Assembly: GCF_900129265.1 (NCBI RefSeq) | Contig: NZ_FQVG01000004.1 | Span: 32,639-96,638, forward strand | Origin: Caloramator proteoclasticus DSM 10124 | GTDB lineage: Bacteria; Bacillota; Clostridia; Clostridiales; Caloramatoraceae | Length of the DNA stretch: 64,000 nucleotides | Direction of reading: 5' to 3' | Shown: piece by piece, positions 1 through 8,641 of the stretch | Numbering within the stretch: the first letter of the stretch is position 1 | Layout of the letters: each line of letters opens with the position of its first letter | Made by a program: the position numbers and the translations under genes | Notes under the pieces: generated by a model | Database searches by the model: none | Seen by the model: only the letters and a program-made list of their open reading frames with translations | Told to the model about the DNA's origin: nothing

Positions 1-282
1 AACATTTTTCTTAACTAAATCAAGTCGTGTTTCTCCAGGTTTCTGATTTGCTCCAGCAGTTATGATTATTATATCTGAATCCTTTACATCTGAAAATTCG
101 CCAGAATATACTTCAACAGGAGACATTAATGGAACTCCGTGGCTTATATCAAGTGCATCTCCATAGGCTTTATCCTTATTAATATCAATAATTACAATTT
201 CTTCAGCAAGACCATTCATAGCAATTGTAAAAGCAGTAGTAGAACCAACAAATCCTGAACCAATTATTGAAACTTTTTTCAT
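1..282 (-). CDS. ldh: L-lactate dehydrogenase, N-terminal part (cut by window edge)
   Basis: The 94 N-terminal residues of an NAD-dependent L-lactate dehydrogenase, which reduces pyruvate to lactate in the cytoplasm to regenerate NAD+. The Rossmann motif GSGFVG lies at residues 8-13, an acidic residue ends the second strand (IIDI), and the stretch [17 protein letters not shown] near residue 74 is typical of L-LDH rather than malate dehydrogenase. The ATG at 280-282 follows a GAGGTGAT ribosome site. The catalytic His and substrate-binding Arg lie beyond the window edge, so completeness cannot be judged. Its sigma-A promoter is visible upstream. Confidence 0.88.
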   Translation of the reverse strand, partial: MKKVSIIGSGFVGSTTAFTIAMNGLAEEIVIIDINKDKAYGDALDISHGVPLMSPVEVYSGEFSDVKDSDIIIITAGANQKPGETRLDLVKKNV

Positions 283-318
283 ATATATCACCTCAAGGAA
301 AATTATTATTATATAACA

Positions 319-347
319 ATAATAAAAGATATGGTAAAGTTAGTCAA
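319..347 (-). promoter_or_regulatory. Sigma-A promoter of ldh
   Basis: On the minus strand TTGACT (347-342) is separated by 17 bp from TATTAT (324-319), about 37 bp ahead of the ldh start codon. I see no clear Rex-type operator overlapping it. Confidence 0.6.
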
Positions 348-378
348 TATTTAGTGTATATATTTATGCATAAAATAA

Positions 379-404
379 AAAGCATATGGTTGTCCACATG
401 CTTT
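379..404 (-). terminator. Rho-independent terminator of the 403-807 gene
   Basis: An 11-bp stem (AAAGCATGTGG / CCATATGCTTT on the minus strand, one G-U pair) with a 4-nt loop is followed by a U-rich run. It overlaps the stop codon of the upstream gene. Confidence 0.75.
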
Positions 405-807
405 ATTTTATAAATTGTCTTTGTTGCACTCTTTGTATTTTTTGATCTATTGGAATTAAATCTACTTTAGTTGTAAGGTTTCGTATGTTAAGTATTTGAA
501 TTACTTCAGAAGCTTCCTTTCCTTTTTTAGGCTTTAAACCTTGAATAATAACACTATGTCCTTGTCTTACATCAATAAAGGATGGCATCTTAAACCATTT
601 TTTAGCTTTATATCTACATTTTATTACTGCTTTGCTTCTTTCAGGTTTTACAACAACATCAACAGTTAGAATATTGAATATCCATAGTATTGTCTTTGTT
701 GTAGTTTTAATGCTTAAAACGTGACCACTGAATTGGGTAAGCCTGTCACCATACTTTTTATAGTATGTTTCAGCATATTTTTTGGCAAGTGTCTCTCTAA
801 AACTCAT
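403..807 (-). CDS. Conserved-looking small basic protein, function unknown
   Basis: A 134-residue protein that I do not recognise. It is rich in Lys and Arg, has no signal peptide or transmembrane segment, and is predicted mostly as beta-strands after a short N-terminal helix. The alternating pattern in residues 25-110 (SGHVLSIKT, LTVDVVVKP, AVIKCRYKA, GHSVIIQGLK) would suit a small beta-barrel such as an OB fold, but that is a guess from the pattern. A GGGGAG ribosome site precedes the ATG and a terminator follows, so it looks like a real monocistronic gene between ldh and the hydrogenase operon. Confidence 0.65.
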   Translation of the reverse strand: MSFRETLAKKYAETYYKKYGDRLTQFSGHVLSIKTTTKTILWIFNILTVDVVVKPERSKAVIKCRYKAKKWFKMPSFIDVRQGHSVIIQGLKPKKGKEASEVIQILNIRNLTTKVDLIPIDQKIQRVQQRQFIK

Positions 808-902
808 AATGACTCCCCTTTTCTAAATAATTTATTATTGCAATTATCTATTATATCATATTTTATTTTTCCCATATAGATGAAATTAATAAATTTATTT
901 GT

Positions 903-931
903 TTGAATTAAATGATTTTTTGTATTATAAT
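903..931 (+). promoter_or_regulatory. Upstream promoter of the hyp-hydrogenase operon
   Basis: TTGAAT (903-908), 17-bp spacer, TATAAT (926-931). A transcript from here would have a leader of about 110 nt before hypF. Confidence 0.6.
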
Positions 932-974
932 AATAACAGAATGATTAAATAAATGCAATAGGTGTCAAGAAGTA

Positions 975-1003
975 TTGATAATACAGAAACAAACTGTTAT
1001 AGT
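975..1003 (+). promoter_or_regulatory. Downstream promoter of the hyp-hydrogenase operon
   Basis: TTGATA (975-980), 17-bp spacer, TATAGT (998-1003), about 45 bp before hypF. The -10 region lies within a short inverted repeat (AAACT at 991-995 and AGTTT further on), which could be an operator. No known regulator motif is recognised. Confidence 0.55.
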
Positions 1004-1047
1004 ATAGTTTGGAGATTGTTAAATATTTAATTAGATAGGTGATAGGT

Positions 1048-3306
1048 TTGAAAAGAGCAAAAATATATGTAAATGGAATAGTACAAGGAGTAGGATTTAG
1101 ACCTTTTATTCATAAATTAATTACGGAGTATAACCTAAAAGGCTGGGTTAAAAATACTTCAAACGGAGTAGAAATAGAAGTTGAGGGAGAATGCGTTAAT
1201 ATAAAAAAATTTATAGATGATATAGATAAAAAAAAGCCAAAATTATCAGTAATAGAAAGTTTAGAATATAGCTTTTTTGATGATTTAGTTGGATACAAAG
1301 ATTTTACAATAATAAAAAGTACAGATAATGTATCTAAGTTTACATTGATTTCACCAGATGTTGCAACTTGTGATGATTGCCTAAGAGAATTGAAGGATAA
1401 AAATGATAGACGATATGGATTTCCATTTATTAATTGCACAAATTGTGGACCAAGGTTCACTATAATTAAGGATGTGCCCTATGATAGAGATAAAACGACA
1501 ATGAAGAACTTTATAATGTGTAATAGTTGCCAAAAAGAATATCAGGATATAGAGGATAGAAGGTATCACGCACAGCCTAATTGTTGCTTTGAGTGTGGAC
1601 CAGAATTATTCTATATCGATTCTCATAACAACATTATAAAGGATAAAGTTATAGATTGTGTTAAACAAGAATTAAAAATGGGAAAAATATTAGCTATTAA
1701 AGGCATAGGAGGATTTCACTTAGCCTGTGATGCTAAAAACAAAGAAACAGTAGAAAGGTTAAGATTATTAAAAAATAGAGAGGAAAAGCCATTTGCTTTA
1801 ATGTGTAGGGATTTGGATACAGTAAATGCTATATGTAATATAACAGAAGATGAAAAGGAGTTTTTAACAAGTTTTAGAAGGCCTATTGTACTTTTGAGAA
1901 AAAAGAATAATAGTTTTGATTATATTTCAGTTGATAATAACTACTTAGGTGTTATGCTACCATATACACCTGTACATCATCTTTTGTTTGATGATGATTT
2001 GGATGTTCTTGTTATGACAAGTGCAAATAACAAGGATTGCCCAATAATAAAGGATAATGATGAGGCAATAGAGAATTTAGATGGAGTTGCAGATGGATTT
2101 TTACTAAATAATAGAGATATACATATAAGATGTGATGATTCACTTTTATATGTTTTTGAGGGAAAAGAGTATTTTATAAGACGATCAAGGGGCTATACCC
2201 CTTTCCCCATAAAGGTTAATTTTGAATGCGAGGATACTTTATCCTGTGGTGCAGAACAAAAGGCATCCTTTTGTCTTCTTAAACAAAACTATGCCTTTCT
2301 AAGTCAGCATATTGGTGATTTAAAGAATATTGAGACATACAATCATTATACTCAACAAATTGAGCATTTTAGAAGGTTGTTTGATATAAATCCTAAAAAA
2401 GTAGTTTGCGATTATCACCCTGATTATATGTCAACAGAGTATGCAATAAACTTTGCTAAAAAACATAACTGTGATATTTTTATGGTTCAACATCACCATG
2501 CCCATATGGCATCCTGTATGGCTGACAATAATTTAGATAGTAATGTGATAGCTTTGACTTGGGATGGAACAGGTTTAGGCCTTGATAATACGCTATGGGG
2601 TGGAGAAATCTTATATGGAAATTATAAAGAATTTGAAAGAAGAGCAACAATAAAGAGAATAAATCTTGTAGGTGGAGATGTTGCAACAAAAGAGATATAT
2701 AGGATTGGGTATGATTTGTTATATCAGTCATTAGGATATCTTGAAAGCAATATTATTGAGAACAAGAATAGTTCTGTTATCAAAAAAATGTTAGAAAATA
2801 ATATTAACATATACAAGACTTCAAGTATTGGTAGGTTATTCGATGGTGTTTCTGCTATTTTAGGATTGAAATCAGTTGTATCTTATGAAGGACAAGGTGC
2901 TATTTTAATTGAAAAGTATGCAGATTTTAATGAAGATTGTAATTATAGTTTTAGTTTAGATACAATGGGTATAACTGAATTTAATTGGATTCCTATGATA
3001 AAAGAAATAGTTTATGATATAGAAAATGGAGTAAAAAGAGAAACTATATGTGCAAAATTTATGAATACTTTAGTTTTATTTGCAGTTCTTGTGGCTGAGC
3101 AAATAAAACAAGAGACTGAATGTATAGATGTTGTATTATCAGGTGGGGTATTTCAAAATATGTACCTACTAAATAAAATAAAAATTAAATTAATGGAAAA
3201 AGGGTTTAATGTTTATACACATAGAAGGGTTTCTACAAATGATGAAGGAATATCTTTAGGACAAATTGCAGTTGTAGCAAATGGAGGTGGAATAAAATGT
3301 GTTTAG
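1048..3306 (+). CDS. hypF: Carbamoyltransferase HypF, [NiFe]-hydrogenase maturation
   Basis: HypF uses carbamoyl phosphate and ATP to make the thiocarbamate on HypE that becomes the cyanide ligands of the NiFe site. The domains are in order: acylphosphatase-like N-terminus (VNGIVQGVGFRPF), paired zinc fingers with CDDC, CTNC, CNSC and CFEC pairs at about residues 105-190, a YrdC-like nucleotide domain, and a Kae1-like C-terminal domain with HHHAHMAS and DGTGLG. The length of about 750 residues is normal. I chose the TTG at 1048 because an AGGTGAT ribosome site at 1037-1043 serves it. The in-frame GTG at 1039 overlaps that site. First gene of the hydrogenase operon. Confidence 0.95.
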   Translation: MKRAKIYVNGIVQGVGFRPFIHKLITEYNLKGWVKNTSNGVEIEVEGECVNIKKFIDDIDKKKPKLSVIESLEYSFFDDLVGYKDFTIIKSTDNVSKFTLISPDVATCDDCLRELKDKNDRRYGFPFINCTNCGPRFTIIKDVPYDRDKTTMKNFIMCNSCQKEYQDIEDRRYHAQPNCCFECGPELFYIDSHNNIIKDKVIDCVKQELKMGKILAIKGIGGFHLACDAKNKETVERLRLLKNREEKPFALMCRDLDTVNAICNITEDEKEFLTSFRRPIVLLRKKNNSFDYISVDNNYLGVMLPYTPVHHLLFDDDLDVLVMTSANNKDCPIIKDNDEAIENLDGVADGFLLNNRDIHIRCDDSLLYVFEGKEYFIRRSRGYTPFPIKVNFECEDTLSCGAEQKASFCLLKQNYAFLSQHIGDLKNIETYNHYTQQIEHFRRLFDINPKKVVCDYHPDYMSTEYAINFAKKHNCDIFMVQHHHAHMASCMADNNLDSNVIALTWDGTGLGLDNTLWGGEILYGNYKEFERRATIKRINLVGGDVATKEIYRIGYDLLYQSLGYLESNIIENKNSSVIKKMLENNINIYKTSSIGRLFDGVSAILGLKSVVSYEGQGAILIEKYADFNEDCNYSFSLDTMGITEFNWIPMIKEIVYDIENGVKRETICAKFMNTLVLFAVLVAEQIKQETECIDVVLSGGVFQNMYLLNKIKIKLMEKGFNVYTHRRVSTNDEGISLGQIAVVANGGGIKCV

Positions 3307-3518
3307 CAGTTCCGCTAAAGGTTATAAGTATTGAAGGTAACACAGCACAAGCAGAAATAGAAGGAGTTAAAAGAACAATAAGGATTGATTTTGTTAAAAA
3401 TGTTAATGTTGGAGATTATGTTATTGTTCACGCAGGTTTTGCAATAGAAAAATTAAAGGAAGAGGATGCGATTGAAAATTTACGCTTGATTAAGGAGGTT
3501 ACAGATGCACTTAAGTGA
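3297..3518 (+). CDS. hypC: Hydrogenase maturation chaperone HypC
   Basis: A 73-residue HypC/HybG-family chaperone. It begins MCLAVPL, and the Cys at position 2 is the residue that binds the iron centre and later the large-subunit precursor. HypC shuttles the Fe(CN)2CO group from the HypC-HypD complex to the hydrogenase large subunit. It overlaps the end of hypF by 10 bp and hypD by 14 bp, so translation is probably coupled. GGAGGTGG precedes the start. Confidence 0.95.
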   Translation: MCLAVPLKVISIEGNTAQAEIEGVKRTIRIDFVKNVNVGDYVIVHAGFAIEKLKEEDAIENLRLIKEVTDALK

Positions 3519-4593
3519 ATTTAAAAAACCTCAAGATATATATGTTGTAATAAATTACTTAAAGGGAATAGATAAAAAGATAAATATAATGGAGGTTTGT
3601 GGTACGCACACGATGGCTATTGCAAAGTCAGGAATTAAAAGCCTTCTGCCTCCAAATATAAAATTAATATCCGGCCCAGGATGTCCAGTATGCGTAACTC
3701 CGTCTGAGGAAATAGATGCTGTTTTAGAATTATGTAAGAATAATAAGAATTTAATTATTACTACCTATGGTGATATGATTAAGGTTCCAGGTTCAAAACC
3801 AAATGAAAGTTTAGAAAGATTAAAGGCACAGGGACAGGATGTTAGAATAGTTTATTCAGCTTTAGATGCTGTTGATATTGCTAAAGAGAATAAAGAAAAA
3901 GATATTGTTTTTTTAGGTATTGGCTTTGAAACAACAACACCAGGCACAATTTTAGCTCTTGAGGAGGCAATAAACCAAAAGATAAATAACTTTTACATTT
4001 ACTCTATGCATAAATTAGTTGAACCTGCATTAAGAGCATTACTTGAGCAGCCAGATTTTGATATTGATGCCTTCTTGTGTCCTGGACACGTAGGTGCTGT
4101 AATTGGAGAAGAAGGTTTTGAATTTTTAGTAAAGGAGTACAATAAACCATCTGTAATATGTGGTTTTGAAGCTGGAGATATATTAATAGCAATTTATAAA
4201 ATTGTTAATCAAATATTAAATAATAGAGTAGAATTAGAGAATGAATATAAAAGAGTAGTTAAGAAGGAAGGAAATAAGATTATTAAAAATAAAGTAGAAA
4301 CATATTTTAAGGTTTCTGATGATTTGTGGAGAGGCTTAGGTTTGATACAAAATAGTGGCCTAAAATTAAAGGATGAATTTAAAGAATATGATGCATCAAA
4401 AAAGTTTAATATAACTTTAAAACAATCAAATATTAATAGTGCATGTAAATGTGGCGATGTAATAAAGGGAAAAATTGAACCAACTATCTGTCCTCTTTTT
4501 GGGAAGGTATGTACTCCAGAAAATCCAGTAGGTCCTTGTATGGTATCAAGTGAAGGTGCTTGTGCTGCATATTATAAATATTTAGTATTTTGA
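3505..4593 (+). CDS. hypD: Hydrogenase maturation protein HypD
   Basis: A 362-residue iron-sulfur scaffold on which the Fe(CN)2CO unit is assembled together with HypC and HypE. Family signatures are visible: MEVCGTHTMAI near residue 30, GPGCPVCVTP near 60, GFETTTPGT near 145, and the C-terminal cysteines (CKCGDV, CPLFGKVCTP, GPCMVSSEGACAAY) that hold the [4Fe-4S] cluster. AAGGAGG precedes the ATG, inside the end of hypC. Confidence 0.96.
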   Translation: MHLSEFKKPQDIYVVINYLKGIDKKINIMEVCGTHTMAIAKSGIKSLLPPNIKLISGPGCPVCVTPSEEIDAVLELCKNNKNLIITTYGDMIKVPGSKPNESLERLKAQGQDVRIVYSALDAVDIAKENKEKDIVFLGIGFETTTPGTILALEEAINQKINNFYIYSMHKLVEPALRALLEQPDFDIDAFLCPGHVGAVIGEEGFEFLVKEYNKPSVICGFEAGDILIAIYKIVNQILNNRVELENEYKRVVKKEGNKIIKNKVETYFKVSDDLWRGLGLIQNSGLKLKDEFKEYDASKKFNITLKQSNINSACKCGDVIKGKIEPTICPLFGKVCTPENPVGPCMVSSEGACAAYYKYLVF

Positions 4594-4602
4594 GGTGATT
4601 AG

Positions 4603-5607
4603 ATGGATGATATAATTACTTTGTCATATGGAAGTGGGGGGAAGAAAACATCACATTTAATTGAAGATATAATACTTCCTTCACTTTCTTGTGATGAATT
4701 AAATAAATTATCAGATGGAGCAGTTTTAGATGTATTCTCAAATAAAATTGCCTTTTCTACAGACAGCTTTGTAGTGAGTCCTTACTTTTTTCCAGGAGGA
4801 GACATCGGAAAGCTCGCAGTTTGTGGAACAGTAAATGATTTATCTGTATGTGGTGCAAAGCCAGAATATTTAAGTCTGAGTTTAATTATAGAAGAAGGGT
4901 TTAAAATTGAAGAATTAAAAAAGATAATAAAATCAATTGAAGAAACTTCAAAAATATGTAATGTTAAAATAGTAACTGGAGATACTAAAGTTGTTGAAAA
5001 GGGGAAAGGCGATGGTATCTATATAAACACATCTGGAATAGGTAGATTAATATATGAAGATTTGGGAAAAGATAAGATATCAGAGGGAGATGCAGTGATT
5101 GTAACAGGATGTATAGGTGACCACGGAGCAGCTATTATGGCATCAAGAAATAATTTAGTTGACGAATTTAATGTTAAATCTGACTGTGCACCTGTATATG
5201 AATTAGCACAATGTATATTACAATATGGTGATAAAGTAAAAATAATGCGTGATCCTACAAGAGGAGGAGTAGCAACTACTTTAAATGAGTTTGTAGAGAA
5301 TTCAGAATTTACAATAGAAATATCTGAAGAAAAAATACCAATAAACGTTGAAACAAATAATTTATGTGAAATATTAGGAATAGATCCGCTCTATTCTGCA
5401 AATGAAGGAAAAATATTAGCGATAGTAGATAGTAGTGTGGCAGAAAATGTGGTAAACGATTTAAGAAAAATTGAACTTGGTAAAGATGCCGCTATAATTG
5501 GATATGTTACTAAAAACTTTCCATCTAAAGTTGTTTTACATACAAATCTTGGTGGGAAAAGAGTTCTTTCAAAATTAACAGGAGCTCAGTTACCAAGAAT
5601 ATGTTAA
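4603..5607 (+). CDS. hypE: Carbamoyl-dehydratase HypE
   Basis: A 334-residue PurM/AIR-synthase-family ATPase. It accepts the carbamoyl group from HypF on its C-terminal cysteine and dehydrates it to a thiocyanate, the cyanide donor. The chain ends PRIC, so the modifiable Cys is exactly the last residue, as in characterised HypE. The nucleotide-binding region near the N-terminus (SYGSGGKKTSHLIEDII) and the CGTVNDLSVCGA motif are intact. It starts 9 bp after hypD. Confidence 0.95.
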   Translation: MDDIITLSYGSGGKKTSHLIEDIILPSLSCDELNKLSDGAVLDVFSNKIAFSTDSFVVSPYFFPGGDIGKLAVCGTVNDLSVCGAKPEYLSLSLIIEEGFKIEELKKIIKSIEETSKICNVKIVTGDTKVVEKGKGDGIYINTSGIGRLIYEDLGKDKISEGDAVIVTGCIGDHGAAIMASRNNLVDEFNVKSDCAPVYELAQCILQYGDKVKIMRDPTRGGVATTLNEFVENSEFTIEISEEKIPINVETNNLCEILGIDPLYSANEGKILAIVDSSVAENVVNDLRKIELGKDAAIIGYVTKNFPSKVVLHTNLGGKRVLSKLTGAQLPRIC

Positions 5608-5628
5608 TGATACATAGGAGGTGCGTTT

Positions 5629-6018
5629 ATGCAGGAATTTAAATCATTTGAAATCAAAAAGGAGGAGATTGTTCCTTTAGCAAAAAAAATGAAGGAAAAT
5701 GGCCACAGATTAGTTATGATTCACGGTTTCGTTGATAAAGAAGGTAAGCATGTAGTGAATTATCAGTATGAAGTAGGAAACTGTATTGAATCATATACAG
5801 TTAAGGGTGAAGATACTCTACCTTCAATATCAGAAATTTATGATGTTGCAGCTTCTTGGCCAGAGGAAGAACTTTATGAACTAATGGGAGTTAAGTTTGA
5901 AGGCTTAAATATGAGAGGAAGATTATTCTTACCAGATACAATGCTTGAGGGTCAAGGACATATTCTTGTAACTCCATTAGATGAATTAAGAAAGAAGACA
6001 CTTAAGGAGGGAGAATAA
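5629..6018 (+). CDS. mbhK: Hydrogenase NuoC/30-kDa-like subunit (MbhK/EchD type)
   Basis: A 129-residue homologue of the complex I 30-kDa subunit (NuoC). It carries the SEIYDVAASWPEEELYELMGVKFEG signature region in its second half. In group 4 hydrogenases this subunit packs against the catalytic large subunit on the cytoplasmic side. Its length is closer to EchD than to the longer MbhK of Thermococcales. The stop codon overlaps the next start (TAATG), so it is translationally coupled to the large subunit. Confidence 0.85.
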   Translation: MQEFKSFEIKKEEIVPLAKKMKENGHRLVMIHGFVDKEGKHVVNYQYEVGNCIESYTVKGEDTLPSISEIYDVAASWPEEELYELMGVKFEGLNMRGRLFLPDTMLEGQGHILVTPLDELRKKTLKEGE

Positions 6019-7100
6019 TGGGTTATACAATACCAATAGGACCATACCATCCATCATTAGAAGAACCTATTCATGCAAAGCTTTATACTGAAGGGGAAGT
6101 TATTAAGGATGCGGAAGTATTCATAGGTTACAATCATAGAGGTATTGAAAAACTCGCTACCGAAAGAAACTTTATCCAAACTTTAACTTTAGTAGAGAGA
6201 GTATGTGGTATATGTTCACATTCACATCCATTTGCCTATGCTATGGCAATTGAAAATATAGCACAAATGGAGGTTCCAAAGAGGGGGCAGTATATTAGAG
6301 TAATAATGGCAGAATTAGAAAGACTACATTCCCATTATTTATGGATTGGTCTTGCATGCCACTTAATTGGATATGATTCATTGTTTATGTATGTTTGGGA
6401 TGCAAGAGAAAGGATTATGGATATACTTGAGGAAATATCAGGTAATAGAGTCAACTATGGAATGGTTATAATAGGTGGTTCAAGAAGAGATATTGATGAT
6501 GAAAAGAGAAAGAAAATTTTAAATATGTTGGATGATTTAATTGAACCACATAATAGAATGAAGGATATATTCCTAAATGATAAAACTGCAGCATTAAGAA
6601 CAAAAGGAGTAGGAGTGCTACCAAAGGATGTAGCAGAAAGAATGGGAACAATTGGACCTCATGCAAGAGCGTCAGGTGTTAATGTTGACGTTAGAAAAGA
6701 TGCTCCATATTCTTGTTATGATGAATTTGATTTTAATGTTCCTGTTCTAAATGAAGGAGATGTATGGGCAAGAGTAGTTGTTAGAGTCTTAGAAATAGAA
6801 GAAAGTATAAAAATAATAAAACAGGCACTTGAAAATCTACCAGAAGGGCCAATTAATTTAGGAAATAAGCTACCAAAGGTACCTGCTGGCGAATTCACAG
6901 CAAGACACGAGGCACCAAGAGGTCAAGTAGTTTATTATGTTGTAACCGATGGAGGACAAACAAATTATAGAATAAGCATACACGTTCCAACATTTAAGAC
7001 TGCTCCAACAGTTCCATATATGCTGAAAAATAATACAATAGCAGATGCTGGTTTAATTATTGCATCAATAGACCCTTGCTTCTCTTGCTTAGATAGGTAG
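6018..7100 (+). CDS. mbhL: Group 4 [NiFe]-hydrogenase large (catalytic) subunit
   Basis: A 360-residue catalytic subunit carrying the NiFe centre that reduces protons to H2 with electrons from ferredoxin. Both metal-binding pairs are intact: RVCGICSH (Cys63, Cys66) and DPCFSC (Cys354, Cys357). This separates it from the related complex I subunit NuoD, which has lost them. The chain ends DPCFSCLDR and stop, so there is no C-terminal extension to be cleaved. The size matches EchE better than MbhL. It is followed directly by hypA and hypB, which deliver its nickel. Confidence 0.95.
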   Translation: MGYTIPIGPYHPSLEEPIHAKLYTEGEVIKDAEVFIGYNHRGIEKLATERNFIQTLTLVERVCGICSHSHPFAYAMAIENIAQMEVPKRGQYIRVIMAELERLHSHYLWIGLACHLIGYDSLFMYVWDARERIMDILEEISGNRVNYGMVIIGGSRRDIDDEKRKKILNMLDDLIEPHNRMKDIFLNDKTAALRTKGVGVLPKDVAERMGTIGPHARASGVNVDVRKDAPYSCYDEFDFNVPVLNEGDVWARVVVRVLEIEESIKIIKQALENLPEGPINLGNKLPKVPAGEFTARHEAPRGQVVYYVVTDGGQTNYRISIHVPTFKTAPTVPYMLKNNTIADAGLIIASIDPCFSCLDR

Positions 7101-7107
7101 TGATAAA

Positions 7108-7449
7108 ATGCATGAATTAGCGATAACTGAAGGAATTATTAAAATTGTTGAGAAAGAATCACAAAAGTATAATTTTAATAAGGTTAATGCAATAAAGTTA
7201 GTAGTTGGGGAATTATCAGGTGTTTTTCCCCAACTAATTCAGGACTATTTTGATATTGCAAGTAAAGGAACAATAGCTGAGGGAGCAGAACTCATCATAA
7301 GAAGAGTAGAAGCCAAAATGAGATGCAATGAATGTGGAAGTGAGGCAAAAGTTGAAAATCATAGATTGAGATGTCGAAATTGTGGAAGTTTAAATGTAAA
7401 AATTACTTCTGGAAAAGAATTTTATGTGGATAGTCTGGAGGTCGATTGA
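7108..7449 (+). CDS. hypA: Nickel metallochaperone HypA
   Basis: A 113-residue HypA. The N-terminal Met-His2-Glu motif binds nickel, and a zinc domain is formed by two CxxC pairs (Cys73/76 and Cys89/92). Together with the GTPase HypB it inserts nickel into the hydrogenase large subunit encoded just upstream. It starts 7 bp after the large-subunit stop codon. Confidence 0.95.
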   Translation: MHELAITEGIIKIVEKESQKYNFNKVNAIKLVVGELSGVFPQLIQDYFDIASKGTIAEGAELIIRRVEAKMRCNECGSEAKVENHRLRCRNCGSLNVKITSGKEFYVDSLEVD

Positions 7450-7450
7450 T

Positions 7451-8110
7451 TTGGAAATTAAGGTAGTAAAACAGATTCTTGAATGGAATGAAGATTGTAG
7501 CAATGAAATAAAAAATACGTTCAATGATAAAAATATATTTATGATTAATGTTATGGGTTCACCTGGTGCTGGGAAAACAAGTTTAATAATGAATCTAATA
7601 AATGAATTAAGAAATGACTATAAAATTGCAGTAATCGAGGGAGATATAGCAGGACAAATTGATGCCGAAAAGATAAAACAAATGGATATACCAGTTGTAC
7701 AACTTAATACCGATGGTGCTTGTCATATTGAGGCTATGTCAATTAAACATATATTAGAATATTTTAATTTAGATGAAGTAGATGTAATTATAGTAGAAAA
7801 TATAGGTAATTTAGTATGTCCTGCTGAATTTAATATAGGAGAGGACATAAGGGTAGCAATCTTAAGTATTCCTGAAGGAGATGATAAAGTAGAAAAATAT
7901 CCACTTATGTTCTCAACATCTGAAATTTTAGTTTTAAATAAATATGATATGAAGGAACATTTTGATTTTGATGACAACAAAGTTGAGAATGTAGCAAAGG
8001 AATTAAACCCAAATATATCAGTATTTAGAGTATCAAATAAAACAAAATCAGGTTTAGATGAGCTTGTTAATGCATTAAAAAATGCAATAAATAAAAAAAT
8101 TAAAAAGTAA
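7451..8110 (+). CDS. hypB: Hydrogenase nickel-insertion GTPase HypB
   Basis: A SIMIBI-class GTPase that drives nickel transfer with HypA. The P-loop is GSPGAGKTS at about residues 36-44, followed by the family motifs IEGDIAGQIDAEKI, NTDGACHIEA and VENIGNLVCPAEF (metal-site cysteines) and the base-recognition NKYD. I chose the TTG at 7451, 2 bp after the hypA stop, because GGAGGT at 7437-7442 is spaced correctly for it. No histidine-rich or CxxCGC nickel-storage N-terminus is present. Confidence 0.94.
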   Translation: MEIKVVKQILEWNEDCSNEIKNTFNDKNIFMINVMGSPGAGKTSLIMNLINELRNDYKIAVIEGDIAGQIDAEKIKQMDIPVVQLNTDGACHIEAMSIKHILEYFNLDEVDVIIVENIGNLVCPAEFNIGEDIRVAILSIPEGDDKVEKYPLMFSTSEILVLNKYDMKEHFDFDDNKVENVAKELNPNISVFRVSNKTKSGLDELVNALKNAINKKIKK

Positions 8111-8122
8111 GGGGGGCTTTAA

Positions 8123-8641
8123 TTGAAATCCACAAAATTCAGTTCAATATTTTCAACCTTTATATTTTGCTACTTATTTTGGATACTGTTTACTTGGACA
8201 TTTACTTCACAGGAACTTATAACAGGTGCTGTGGTAAGCTTTTTAGTAGCAGTATTGACAGCAAGATTTTTTATTCATCAAAATGCCTTTCATCTTTTTA
8301 ATCCAGTAAGATTTTTTAATTTAGTTCTTTATATATTTGTATTTTTGAAGGAACTTTGGAAGGCAAATGTCGATGTTGCTAAAAGAGCACTAAATCCAAA
8401 CTTACCAATAAATCCAGGAATAGTAAAAGTGCCTGTAGGTTTAGAATCAGAATATGGAATGTCAATGCTGGCTAATTCAATAACATTAACTCCTGGAACA
8501 ATAACAATGGATATAACTGAAGAAAATGGAAAGAACTATTTTTATATTCATTGGATTGATGTTGCTGAAAAGGATAGAGAAAAAGCTGGAGATGCTATTA
8601 AGGGTACTTTAGAAAACTGGATAAGGAGGATTTGGAAGTGA
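8123..8641 (+). CDS. mrpE: Mrp-type antiporter subunit E (MbhA-like)
   Basis: A 172-residue MrpE/MnhE-family membrane protein. Hydrophobic segments at about residues 8-28 and 30-48 and around 65-85 are followed by a cytoplasmic C-terminal half with the family's SMLANSITLTPGT motif. In Mbh-type hydrogenases this is the first subunit of the sodium-translocation module. TTG start after a GGGGGG ribosome site, 12 bp downstream of hypB. Confidence 0.9.
   Translation: MKSTKFSSIFSTFIFCYLFWILFTWTFTSQELITGAVVSFLVAVLTARFFIHQNAFHLFNPVRFFNLVLYIFVFLKELWKANVDVAKRALNPNLPINPGIVKVPVGLESEYGMSMLANSITLTPGTITMDITEENGKNYFYIHWIDVAEKDREKAGDAIKGTLENWIRRIWK

Noticed and set aside
1..282. Malate dehydrogenase rather than lactate dehydrogenase.
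   Set aside because: The [16 protein letters not shown] stretch is typical of L-LDH. The substrate-determining residues are outside the window, so a small doubt remains.
6018..7100. Complex I (NuoD) or Fpo-type subunit instead of a hydrogenase.
   Set aside because: Both CxxC pairs that bind the NiFe centre are intact, and all Hyp factors are encoded in the same operon.
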